From assembly GCA_904424815.1 (NCBI GenBank), contig CAJGBI010000001.1, forward strand, positions 1,259,671 to 1,323,670: a stretch of 64,000 nt of DNA, written 5' to 3'. This document shows positions 17,219 to 25,003 of this stretch, piece by piece. Every line of letters begins with the position of its first letter. Position 1 is the first letter of the stretch. The position numbers and the translations under genes were made by a program. The notes beneath the pieces were generated by a model. It saw nothing but the letters and a program-made list of their open reading frames with translations, had not been told where the DNA came from and did not search any database. The stretch comes from Puniceicoccaceae bacterium Marseille-Q1082 (GTDB lineage Bacteria; Verrucomicrobiota; Verrucomicrobiia; Opitutales; Intestinicryptomonadaceae).

Positions 17219-17222
17219 GTTT

Positions 17223-18296
17223 ATGAAAAAGGTATTTACGGCAAAGGACATAGCCGAACTCAAACTCTCCGGCGGCTCTCTTCCGCCCGACGCGATACTC
17301 ACGCCTTCGGCGAAGGAGGCGCTCTCGGGCGGCCCGCAAAAGACCGCTTCCGCCGCCGCCAACGCCGGTGGGGAATCCTCCTCTGTCGTCGGGCGCAAAG
17401 AGTACACAATCCCCGTCAAGGAGTACAAATGGACCCCCGGCGGCGACCCCAAAACGCCGCAGGAGCTTGAAAAGTTTTTCTTTTCGCCGAAAATCCAGGA
17501 GCTTAAAAAGCTGATTGTCGACCTCGGCAGGCGCTCGTACGGCAAAAACTACAACGACGGCAACGGCGGCAATTTCAGCGTGCGGGTAGGCGACAACATA
17601 GTGCTGTGCACGCCGACCATGATTTCAAAGGGCTCGATGAGCGCGGACGACATGTGCCTTGTGGACATGGACGGCAACCAGCTCGCCGGCAGGCGCAAGC
17701 GCACGAGCGAAGTGCTCGCGCACCTGGCGATAATGAAGCGCCAGCCCATGTGCAAGGCCTGCTGCCACGCCCATCCGCCGCATGCGACGGCGTTCGCAAT
17801 ATCCGGCAAGACGCCTCCGCGCTGCGTCAACCCCGAAACCGAAATTTTCATAGGCCAGGTCGGGCTCGCAGACTACGGCACGCCCGGAACGCAAAAGATG
17901 GCCGACGCGGTGGGGGAATGCGGCGTCGACCACGACTGCGTGTTCATGGTAAACCACGGCGTTATGACGTGGGCGGCCGACATCGAAACCGCTTTCTGGA
18001 AGATGGAAAACGTCGAAGCGCACTGCTTCACCTCGATGCTCGCGTTCCAAATCGGCGGCCCCAGAAAATTCTCCGAAAAGGACGCAAGGGAGCTCGTCAA
18101 AATCAGGGACGCCATGGGCATGGTCAACCAGGAAAATTTGAAGGAATGCGGGCTATGCGACTCCGCCGACGAAGTCCGCGGCTGCGTGTGCGCCTCAAAA
18201 CCGCCCGCGCAAGCCCCCTCGGCGGGCTACGACTGCGAAGCCGAAAAGCTCGTGTCCAAAATTACGAACATGATAATTTCGGAGCTCAACAAATGA
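17223..18296 (+). CDS. BMC class II aldolase (FucA/RhaD/AraD family) with terminal targeting extensions
   Basis: 357 aa, much longer than FucA (about 215). Residues 1-35 (FTAKDIAELKL...PPDAILTPSAKEAL) resemble a segment seen at the N-terminus of other BMC-linked proteins; 36-80 are linker. The aldolase domain has NGGNFSVR near 114-121, the catalytic-type E163 in RTSEVLAH, zinc ligands H182 and H184 in CHAHPP, and H245 in VNHGV. The last 19 residues (about 339-357) form an amphipathic helix after a Pro-rich linker, a second possible encapsulation peptide. It would split a ketose-1-phosphate into DHAP and lactaldehyde. The stop overlaps the next ATG. Confidence 0.92.
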   Translation: MKKVFTAKDIAELKLSGGSLPPDAILTPSAKEALSGGPQKTASAAANAGGESSSVVGRKEYTIPVKEYKWTPGGDPKTPQELEKFFFSPKIQELKKLIVDLGRRSYGKNYNDGNGGNFSVRVGDNIVLCTPTMISKGSMSADDMCLVDMDGNQLAGRRKRTSEVLAHLAIMKRQPMCKACCHAHPPHATAFAISGKTPPRCVNPETEIFIGQVGLADYGTPGTQKMADAVGECGVDHDCVFMVNHGVMTWAADIETAFWKMENVEAHCFTSMLAFQIGGPRKFSEKDARELVKIRDAMGMVNQENLKECGLCDSADEVRGCVCASKPPAQAPSAGYDCEAEKLVSKITNMIISELNK

Positions 18297-19216
18297 AGGT
18301 CTCGATAATTGGCGGCGGCGGGCGCGTGGGCGCGTGCGCTGCGTACGCGCTCGAATGCCAGGGGCTTGCCTCCGACATACAAATAATAGACGCCAACGCA
18401 GAGGCCGCCGAAGGGGAGGCGCTCGACCTCCTGCACGGCGCGGCAGTCCTCGGCGGGCAGCGCGTTTTCACCGGCTGCTACAAGCGCGCGGCGGACTCGG
18501 ACATCTTCGTCATAACCGCGGGCCTGCGCCGCAAGCCGGACGAGAGCAGGCTCGACCTCGTAAACCGCAACGTCGCGCTTTTCAGGCAGATTCTCGCCTC
18601 CATACGCGGCGGCGGATACAAAAAGGACGCGGTGGTTCTCGTGGTCTCCAACCCCGTAGACATACTAACTTACATTGCGGCAAAAGAGCTCGACCTGCCC
18701 GACGGGCGGGTAATCGGGCTCGGCACGATGCTCGACTCCTCCCGTTTCCGCTCGCTCATAGCGAAGGAGCTGAGGGTGCCCGCAAACCAGGTCTGCGCCA
18801 CGATTCTCGGCGAGCACGGGGACTCCATGTTCCCCGTGTGGAGCGGCGCGTCGGTAAACGGGCTGGCTATGAAAAGCTACGCCGGCTTCGACGTGAATTT
18901 CCAGAACAGGATATTCGAGCGCACGCGCGCGAGCGGCGCGGAAGTCATAAAGCGCAAGGGCGGCGCCGGCTGGGCGGTAGGAGCCTCAATCGCCGCCGTC
19001 GTGAGGGCGGTCGCGCTCGACTCGCGGGAGCTCCTTCCCGTCTCCTCCGTCCAAAACGGGGCCTACGGAATCCGCGACGTCGCCCTCAGCGTGCCTACGA
19101 TAGTCGGCAGGGACGGCGCGCAAAAGCGCGTAGAGCTCGACCTCTGGCCCGTCGAGGCTCAGGCGATGCGCAACTCCGCCGCATCCCTGCGCGAAACGCT
19201 CGCCAAGTGCTTCTGA
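18293..19216 (+). CDS. L-lactate/malate dehydrogenase family protein
   Basis: 307 aa from the ATG at 18293, overlapping the aldolase stop by four bases (ATGA). The NAD-binding GGGGRVGACAAYAL is at residues 7-20, then IDANAEAAEGEALDLLHG, ITAGLRRKP, VSNPVDILTY, the catalytic-His motif ILGEHGDS, and TIVGRDGA near the end. At the specificity loop the usual LDH Gln (AGAPQKP) is Arg (AGLRRKP), which in this superfamily points to a malate-type or other dicarboxylate substrate. In the operon it could recycle NADH for the aldehyde dehydrogenase. Last gene of the BMC operon. Confidence 0.88.
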   Translation: MKVSIIGGGGRVGACAAYALECQGLASDIQIIDANAEAAEGEALDLLHGAAVLGGQRVFTGCYKRAADSDIFVITAGLRRKPDESRLDLVNRNVALFRQILASIRGGGYKKDAVVLVVSNPVDILTYIAAKELDLPDGRVIGLGTMLDSSRFRSLIAKELRVPANQVCATILGEHGDSMFPVWSGASVNGLAMKSYAGFDVNFQNRIFERTRASGAEVIKRKGGAGWAVGASIAAVVRAVALDSRELLPVSSVQNGAYGIRDVALSVPTIVGRDGAQKRVELDLWPVEAQAMRNSAASLRETLAKCF

Positions 19217-19232
19217 AATTTGCGCGCCTTCC

Positions 19233-19264
19233 GGCTTCCGGCAGAGGCCGGAGGCCTTTTTTTT
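19233..19264 (+). terminator. Terminator of the microcompartment operon
   Basis: GGCTTCCGGC (19233-19242) pairs with GCCGGAGGCC (19247-19256), with one G-T pair, followed by eight Ts, 16 nt after the dehydrogenase stop. Confidence 0.85.
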
Positions 19265-19268
19265 GCGC

Positions 19269-19297
19269 TTGCGCAAACCTGCCGCGAAAATTAAAAC
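19269..19297 (+). promoter_or_regulatory. Promoter of the GH26 gene (leaderless type)
   Basis: TTGCGC (19269-19274), 17-bp spacer, TAAAAC (19292-19297), then 6 nt to the ATG at 19304. It lies immediately after the BMC terminator. Confidence 0.55.
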
Positions 19298-19303
19298 ACG
19301 CCT

Positions 19304-20353
19304 ATGACAAGACGACTTTTATGCGCGCTGCTCGCCGCGGTCCTGTGCGCGGCCGCCTATTCCCAAACGCCCGAATCCGCGCACGCCGCAAAGCTCGACG
19401 CGAAAAGGGCAAGCCTTTTGCGCTACCTGAAATCCGTCGCGGACTCAGACAGATATTTGAGCGGCCAGAGGTGGTCGAAGCCCGACTGGGACGAGATCAA
19501 GGCGCAGACGGGCAAACTGCCCGCGATAATGTGCGTTGAATACTGCGCCTATGAGGGCAACCAAAAGCTAAACGGGGGAAAGGCCATACAGTGGCGCGAA
19601 ATAAACCCCGTCGCAATAAAGCACTGGAACGCCGGAGGGCTCGTAAGGATAACGTGCCACTTCCCCAACCCCTATATGGAGGACGGAGGGGGGCTGCGCA
19701 CGCGGCTCGGCGACGGAGGCGAAAAGCTTTTCTCCGCGGAAAGCTCGCCGGAAAAAACGCGGTGGCTCGGAATGCTCGCGGAAGTTGCAAACGGCGTAAA
19801 AGACCTCAACAAGCGCGGGGTGGTGCCGATATTCGGGCCGATGCACGAAATGAACGGCGGCTGGTTCTGGTGGGGATCGACGCTCTCGCCCGCGGCGCAG
19901 AGAAAGCTGTGGGACCAGATTTACTCCGCGCTGGAAAAAAACGGCTGCCGCGCCGTCTGGCTCAACGCCCTCTCGCCGCAAATTCCGATAGACGAAAAAA
20001 ACGGCCCCGACTTCGGGAAAATGGACGTCATAGGCTGCGACGTCTACGGCTTCAAATCCGCGAACAATCTCGGGGCGGTAAAGGACAAGGCCGAAATCGC
20101 CGAGCGGCGCGGAAAGATTTTCACGCTCTCGGAATTCGGGGCGTACAGCGCGCACAATCCGCAAGACGACAGGGAATTTGGAACCTACGACCTGACCGAA
20201 CTGATAAGGCAGATGGACGCACATTGCCCACGCGCGTACGGCGCGGTGTTCTGGGCGGGGCCGTGGGGAATCCACAGGAGCAAAAACGCTAAGGAATTTA
20301 TGAACGACAAAAAAATCATCACCCTGCCCGACGCCACCTACGAGGGCAAATAG
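19304..20353 (+). CDS. Secreted GH26 glycoside hydrolase (beta-mannanase-like)
   Basis: 349 aa. Signal peptide 1-20 ends in AAAYS|Q. The (beta/alpha)8 catalytic domain shows the GH26 acid/base motif HEMNGGWFWWG with E182 and the nucleophile in LSEFGAYS (E277). YLSGQRW near 51-57 and VEYCAYEG near 78-85 also fit GH26. The family cleaves beta-mannans and some other beta-glycans. Together with the sugar operon, the SGNH esterase and the beta-helix protein at the right of the window it suggests a polysaccharide-degrading lifestyle. Monocistronic, with its own promoter. Confidence 0.9.
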   Translation: MTRRLLCALLAAVLCAAAYSQTPESAHAAKLDAKRASLLRYLKSVADSDRYLSGQRWSKPDWDEIKAQTGKLPAIMCVEYCAYEGNQKLNGGKAIQWREINPVAIKHWNAGGLVRITCHFPNPYMEDGGGLRTRLGDGGEKLFSAESSPEKTRWLGMLAEVANGVKDLNKRGVVPIFGPMHEMNGGWFWWGSTLSPAAQRKLWDQIYSALEKNGCRAVWLNALSPQIPIDEKNGPDFGKMDVIGCDVYGFKSANNLGAVKDKAEIAERRGKIFTLSEFGAYSAHNPQDDREFGTYDLTELIRQMDAHCPRAYGAVFWAGPWGIHRSKNAKEFMNDKKIITLPDATYEGK

Positions 20354-20462
20354 GCTGAACCTTCCGCCCCAAAGCGGATTCCGCAAAAAACTTCGGCGCC
20401 ATTCTCCGCAAAAATTAGCTCGCTTTCCGTCGCAAAAATCAAAAAATGCAAAATCTTTAAAA

Positions 20463-20546
20463 GCTCAGGTGGTGAAATTGGTAGACACACTGGCTTTAGG
20501 CGCCAGTGCCCGCAAGGGCGTAGGGGTTCGAGTCCCCTCTTGAGCA
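20463..20546 (+). tRNA. tRNA-Leu (UAG)
   Basis: 84 nt with the discriminator base. The acceptor stem GCTCAGG pairs with CTTGAGC; the anticodon loop is TTTAGGC with anticodon TAG; a class II variable arm (GCCCGCAAGGGC) and the T arm GGGGTTCGAGTCCCC are clear. CCA is not encoded. Confidence 0.95.
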
Positions 20547-20676
20547 TTTTCAATTATTAAGCGCATAAGGCTCTGCGGCGCGCGAATTGCGCCTTCTGTT
20601 TCGCAACGACATATTCCCGAATCCATCACCCTATCCGCGCCGAGCAAAAACGGCATACAGTGCGGAAGCGCGCCGC

Positions 20677-21789
20677 TCAGCGCAGTTTTTCCCATGCCCA
20701 TCGGGCGAACTTTTCGGACGGAAGCTCCACAAATTTGTAGAAGAGCCAGACTGCGAGCGCGAGAACGGGAATAGACGCCGCCCACGACGCCGCAACCGCC
20801 GGAGCGAAATTCCATCCCCTCTCGGTCAGCGCTACAAACGCCCACGCCGAAAACGACATCATCACCGGAAAATGGACGAGTATCAGCGCGAACGACCATT
20901 TGCCAGCGCCGCAAAGCCATTTGAAGCCCACAGCGCGCTGCGCGGAAACGCTAAGCGCAAATCCCAGGAGAAAGGCAAAGTTCGCCGCGGAATACAGCGC
21001 GCCCGCCTGAACGCCCCGCGGCAGCCATACCGGCGGAAAGAAAACCCCCGCGGCGAGCCCCGAAAATATCAGAGCAACCCCCAACCCGCGAATGCTTTTG
21101 AGGCGCGGGAAGGAAACCGCAACGTCCGCCGCCGCGATGCCCGCGACAAACGCCGCGCAGTCTCCCCATGCCGCGGCGCACAGCGCGAAAATCGCCGCAT
21201 AGAAAAGCCATCTTCCGCGCACCCCGCCGAAGAGCAGCAATATCCCGTAGCTCAAATACGAGCCTATAAAAATGGCGTTCATGCACCAGAGTATGCTGCA
21301 ATAGTAGCCGTCGCCGTAGACAAACGCGGCGAACAGCCCCGAAACCATGGCCTGCCAAAAGGACGCCCCGTTCCCGTAGAACGCCGACGACCACTCCGAC
21401 GGCGCGAGCTCTCCGAGGCGCGCGTTGAACATCAATCCGCCGGCAACGAGCGCATAGCATATCATCGTGCACGCGAACACGGGCGGCATCAGCCTGAAAT
21501 ACCGCTTGACCGCCTGCCTTCTCACGGGCTCCCCGTTCCCTCCCCCAAAATGCGCCGTAGCTAGCGTAAAGCTTATGAGCGCGAAAAACGTGTAAAGCGG
21601 AAAAAAACTGTTCGTGAACGCCGAGGCGGGAAATTCGGAAAAGTATCGCGCAGCCCTGTCGGAATCCTCCACGCCGCTGCCCCACCCCACATAGCCTACG
21701 GGGAAAAACGCGAGAACATAATGGAAGAACGCCACCCATATTCCGGAAATTCCCTTGATGGCGTCTATGTATTGAATGCGGCGTTTCAC
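20677..21789 (-). CDS. Acyltransferase 3 family membrane protein (OafA-like)
   Basis: About 370 aa from a GTG at 21789; a TTG at 21867 would add 26 residues. GTG is preferred because the family starts at the IQYIDAIKGISGIWVAFFHY segment and a TATAAA lies about 16 nt before it. There are around ten hydrophobic segments, the first-helix His in AFFHY (the catalytic-type His of the family), KRYFRLMPP and a C-terminal LILVHFPVM. These integral membrane enzymes acetylate surface sugars or other extracytoplasmic acceptors. It is convergent with tRNA-Leu and shares its upstream region with a dead ogt gene. Confidence 0.85.
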   Translation of the reverse strand: MKRRIQYIDAIKGISGIWVAFFHYVLAFFPVGYVGWGSGVEDSDRAARYFSEFPASAFTNSFFPLYTFFALISFTLATAHFGGGNGEPVRRQAVKRYFRLMPPVFACTMICYALVAGGLMFNARLGELAPSEWSSAFYGNGASFWQAMVSGLFAAFVYGDGYYCSILWCMNAIFIGSYLSYGILLLFGGVRGRWLFYAAIFALCAAAWGDCAAFVAGIAAADVAVSFPRLKSIRGLGVALIFSGLAAGVFFPPVWLPRGVQAGALYSAANFAFLLGFALSVSAQRAVGFKWLCGAGKWSFALILVHFPVMMSFSAWAFVALTERGWNFAPAVAASWAASIPVLALAVWLFYKFVELPSEKFARWAWEKLR

Positions 21790-22064
21790 GGGCAGAGAAA
21801 AGTCATTTATAAAAAACCGATTTTCCGTTTTGGAGCCGTTGGATGTCAAAACCAAAATCAAGCGCAAGCGGGCGCGGCAAACCCCGCCGCCGATTCCCTT
21901 CCTCCGCCGGATTCAAAGCCATTCCGCGCGCAGAAGGGGGCGCGCCGGCTTTTGGCTTGATGGGGCAACGTTTGCGCGACAATACGGGCATGGCGCAAAC
22001 GCCGCCGGCCGGAGCGCAACGGCAGTTCGGCGGGGCGAAAACGGCAAAAGGAAAGCCGGCGATT

Positions 22065-22602
22065 ATGGAATATTTTACGAAATTTCAATCCCCCATCGGA
22101 GCGATGATTCTTACGGGCGACGGCTAAAGCGTCACCGGTCTTGGATAGACAGGCAAAAATACCGCGGCATTGCACGCGCCGGATTGTAATAAAAGCACTG
22201 CCTGCCGGCTTTCAGGGCGGCCAGCAAATGGCTCGACAAATATTTTGCGGGCGGGAAGCCGACGCCCTCGGAAGTGCCGCTAAATCCTGCGGGCGGAAGC
22301 CGCTTCCAGAAAATCGTGTGGGACATTCTGCTCGAAATTCCCCGCGGAAAACTTTCAACTTACGGGAAAATTGCAGGGAAGGCCGCCGAACGCCTCGAAG
22401 CGGAAAGAATGTCGGCGCAGGCCGTCGGGCAGGCGGTCGGCAACAACCCGATTTCCATTATAATTCCGTGCCGCAAGGTCGTCGGCTACGGCGGAAACCT
22501 CACCGGCTACGGGGGAGGCTCGGCGTAAAAATACGGCTGCTCGAACTCGAGGGGGTGGAGATGACAAAACTTTTTCTGCCCAAAAAGCGGAACGCGCAAT
22601 GA
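22065..22602 (+). pseudogene. ogt: Decayed ogt (methylated-DNA-protein cysteine methyltransferase)
   Basis: Pieces of an Ogt/MGMT protein are spread over frames: MEYFTKFQSPIGAMILTGDG then stop codons at about 22125 and 22145; after a frame change SRFQKIVWDILLEIPRGKLSTYG, then AAERLEAERMSAQAVGQAVG and NPISIIIPCRKVVGYGGNLTGYGGG, a further stop, and KIRLLELEGVEMTKLFLPKK in another frame. The alkyl-acceptor motif PCHRV is altered to PCRKV, so even a repaired frame would lack the active-site His. The gene is clearly dead. An ISL3 element begins 50 bp downstream. Confidence 0.88.
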
Positions 22603-22674
22603 CAAGCGAAAAAAGGGGCGCAGCAGGCATGCGGGGCAACCACAAAATTTCCGCTCTACGTCAAAGATTGTGGA

Positions 22675-23901
22675 ATGGGAGAAAAAAAAGAGGGCAAAGA
22701 GAATAAAAAATGTTCTACAATGCCCAATGTGTTAATCAAGGGTTACAAGATACTCAGGACAGTAAGAGTTGGTCAAGACTTTTCGCTTGCGGAAGTTGAG
22801 CATAAGCAGTCGGGTATACCCGACTGCTTATGCGGGTCGCATCGTTTGATTCATTACGATTCCTACCGGCGTTATATTAAGCACGTCTCTGAAAACGGAG
22901 CTATTTATCATCACAAGGTAAAATGCAAGCGTTACAAGTGTCTCGATTGCGGAAGGGTCTTTCGCGAAAGGCTTGAGGGAGTAAGGCCTTACGCTCGTCA
23001 CTCGGAGAGGTTCAAAAACAGGCTCGTAAGTGAATACGCTCGGAACGTTTGCAATAAGGCTATTGCCCGGATTTACCGCATATCTGCAAGCACGGTTGAG
23101 CGGGCAATCCACAGTAGGTACGAGCAAAAGCTCAAAGAGCAAATCAACTATCCTTGTCCTGAAATTATAGGAATAGACGAGCACACAATCCACAAGGGTT
23201 ACAAGTTTGCGACTACGATAGCCGACTTATCGCACCACAGGGTATACGATGTTATTAAAGGGAAGAGACATATCGATATAGCAGGCGCGCTAATGTCGTA
23301 CAAAGGCAGGGAAAATGTGAAGGTAGTGTGCATGGATTTATCGAGCGGATATCGAAGTATCGTAAGGAGATGTTTTCCGAGGGCGAAGATAGTAGCGGAT
23401 AGGTTTCATGTGATACGATTAGTGCTCCACCACTTTATGGAATTTTGCAAGAGTGCGCAGGAAGAAGTAAAGTGGAAGAGATCGATTACTTATCCTTTGC
23501 GGAAAAGGAGAGAGAGGCTAAAAGCGCAAGAGATGGAGCGGCTTAAAAGCTTTTTTAGGGGAAATCCGGCAATAGAGCTTGCGTACGAATTTAAGGAGCG
23601 ATTATGCGGGCTATTGAATAAAAAGAGTCAGACGGCAAAGCAATGCAGGGATAACATAAGAAAGTTAAAGGAAATGATGAAGATAATGAAATACGAAGCG
23701 CCGACAGAGTTTGGGAAGCTTGCGGAAACGATAAGCGAATGGTTTGCGCCGATAATAAGAATGTGGAGATTTACAAAAAATAACGGAATAACGGAAGGCT
23801 TCCACCGCAAGATGAAGTTGATACAACGCAGAGCCTATGGATACAGAAACTTTGAAAATTACAGACTGAGAGTCCTCGTGGAATGCGGGGTGAATCTATG
23901 A
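22675..23901 (+). CDS. ISL3-family transposase, copy 1
   Basis: 408 aa. A zinc-binding N-terminal domain has C51/C53 and CLDCG (C89, C92) leading to VFRERLEGVRPYARHS; a helix-turn-helix region lies near 125-150. The DDE catalytic domain has D168 in IIGIDEH, D221 in VVCMDLSSGYRS and E374 in NNGITEGFHRK. This is the full length expected for ISL3. It differs from copies 2 and 3 by only a few residues, so all are recent. A perfect 34-bp palindrome lies inside the coding sequence at 22800-22833. Confidence 0.95.
   Translation: MGEKKEGKENKKCSTMPNVLIKGYKILRTVRVGQDFSLAEVEHKQSGIPDCLCGSHRLIHYDSYRRYIKHVSENGAIYHHKVKCKRYKCLDCGRVFRERLEGVRPYARHSERFKNRLVSEYARNVCNKAIARIYRISASTVERAIHSRYEQKLKEQINYPCPEIIGIDEHTIHKGYKFATTIADLSHHRVYDVIKGKRHIDIAGALMSYKGRENVKVVCMDLSSGYRSIVRRCFPRAKIVADRFHVIRLVLHHFMEFCKSAQEEVKWKRSITYPLRKRRERLKAQEMERLKSFFRGNPAIELAYEFKERLCGLLNKKSQTAKQCRDNIRKLKEMMKIMKYEAPTEFGKLAETISEWFAPIIRMWRFTKNNGITEGFHRKMKLIQRRAYGYRNFENYRLRVLVECGVNL
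22800..22833. repeat. Perfect 34-bp palindrome inside the transposase gene
   Basis: GCATAAGCAGTCGGGTA (22800-22816) is followed directly by its exact complement to 22833, with no loop. It lies in frame and encodes the HKQSGIPDCLC region of the zinc domain. The same palindrome occurs in copy 2 at 31950-31983, and with one changed end base in copy 3 around 33220. Confidence 0.9.
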
Positions 23902-23950
23902 AAGGCAAATCTAAAAAATCAACCTATTCCACAACCTTTGGTGTTGACCC

Positions 23951-24091
23951 AGATTAAGTTGATACAACGCAGAGCCTATGGATACAGAAACTTTGAAAAT
24001 TACAGACTGAGAGTCCTCGTGGAATGCGGGGTGAATCTATGAAAGGCAAATCTAAAAAATCAACCTATTCCACAACCTTTGGTGTTGACCC
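23951..24091 (+). mobile_element. 141-bp 3' remnant of a further ISL3 copy
   Basis: Begins AGATTAAGTTGATACAACGC and repeats the last part of the transposase gene and the right end of copy 1. At the start it matches copy 3 (AAGATTAAG) rather than copy 1 (AAGATGAAG). Only the end of the element is present; it stops 11 bp from the 3' end of tRNA-Arg. Confidence 0.88.
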
Positions 24092-24102
24092 GCAAAAAGT
24101 GG

Positions 24103-24176
24103 CGCGCCTTGAGGGAGTCGAACCCCCAACCTTCTGATCCGTAGTCAGATGCTCTATCCAATTGAGCTAAAGGCGC
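24103..24176 (-). tRNA. tRNA-Arg (ACG)
   Basis: On the minus strand the acceptor stem GCGCCTT pairs with AAGGCGC. The anticodon loop CTACGGA gives anticodon ACG; the T arm GGGGGTTCGACTCCC and the D arm AGCTCAATTGGATAGAGC are standard. CCA is not encoded. An ISL3 remnant abuts its 3' side. Confidence 0.95.
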
Positions 24177-24283
24177 ACTGCCTTGTTTAAAGCCCTATAT
24201 AAATGCACCATCGGGGCGCGTTTGCAAGCTCTTTTTTAGAATTTCGCGATTTTTCGGGAGTTTTCAATTTCCGCCGCGCGCCG

Positions 24284-25003
24284 TCAAAAAGTAAACACGA
24301 CTTTGTACTGCCCGCGCCCAAGCCCGCGCAAAACCGCCTTCCTGGAAATAAACCCCGCGATTTCAGAATCGCTCGCCTCTGATCCGGAACTCTTCAAAAG
24401 CAGCGGGCGTCCCGCAACCCCGCCGTCGAATACGTCCACCAAAAATTCCGCGGGCGAAATCATTATCTCGGCGGCGCGCGCGTCGGCGTATTCACTGCGC
24501 ACAGTGCGCCCGCTCGCCATGTCCACCACCTTTACCAACGCATTCTTCCTCGCCGGAGGCTCAGCGGCTTCTTTCCTTCCGAAGCTCGAAAATACACTGC
24601 GCATTATGGAGCGGAAAAGCCCCGTCTTCGCCGCTTCGAGCTCGTTTTTTCCCAGCACGAGCGACGAATCGCCGAGCGCCTCGGCGTACGCCGGCCGCGC
24701 GACGCGGGGTTCGGCGATGCTTTCCGGCTCGGGCGAATGCCGCCCGCGGCCGTAATTCCAGCGGGTAGGCAAAAACAGCGGGGAGAAGTCCGAAAGCTCC
24801 TCCACCCCCACGGAAGAGGCGTCGCCGGAGACATTGCCCAACCTGACTTCCGCAAAGGCCGACAGGCTGCTTTCGGGGAGCGCGCGGGACTTCAAATCCG
24901 GCATTAGCGCAAAAAATGCGAGCGCGCAAAGCAGCGCGGCGCAAACCGCGGACGCCGCAAACGCCCATTCGCCGGGCTTTCCGACTTTTCTACCTCCGCC
25001 CAT
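24284..25003 (-). CDS. Membrane-anchored periplasmic protein of an ExbB/ExbD operon (TonB-position), unknown
   Basis: 239 aa. One N-terminal membrane segment (about 13-33, FAASAVCAALLCALAFFAL) is followed by a long periplasmic part with no recognised domain. The C-terminal 60 residues end in a beta-rich VLRGLGRGQYKVVFTF. Position and topology match the TonB-like partner that often follows exbD, but no TonB C-terminal motif is visible, so this is positional inference only. It overlaps exbD by 14 nt and is the last gene of a four-gene unit. Confidence 0.6.
   Translation of the reverse strand: MGGGRKVGKPGEWAFAASAVCAALLCALAFFALMPDLKSRALPESSLSAFAEVRLGNVSGDASSVGVEELSDFSPLFLPTRWNYGRGRHSPEPESIAEPRVARPAYAEALGDSSLVLGKNELEAAKTGLFRSIMRSVFSSFGRKEAAEPPARKNALVKVVDMASGRTVRSEYADARAAEIMISPAEFLVDVFDGGVAGRPLLLKSSGSEASDSEIAGFISRKAVLRGLGRGQYKVVFTF

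Larger units (their letters stand above)
22652..23950 (+). mobile_element. ISL3-family insertion sequence, copy 1 (1299 bp)
   Basis: The left end starts CGCTCTACGTCAAAG and the right end closes with the complement of GGGTCAACACCAAAGG; both continue into TTGTGGAAT, forming about 27-bp imperfect terminal inverted repeats. Length is exactly that of the other two intact copies. The 8 bp on the left (AAAATTTC) and right (AGATTAAG) do not match, so no target duplication flanks this copy; the right side joins directly to a 3' remnant of another copy. Confidence 0.9.
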
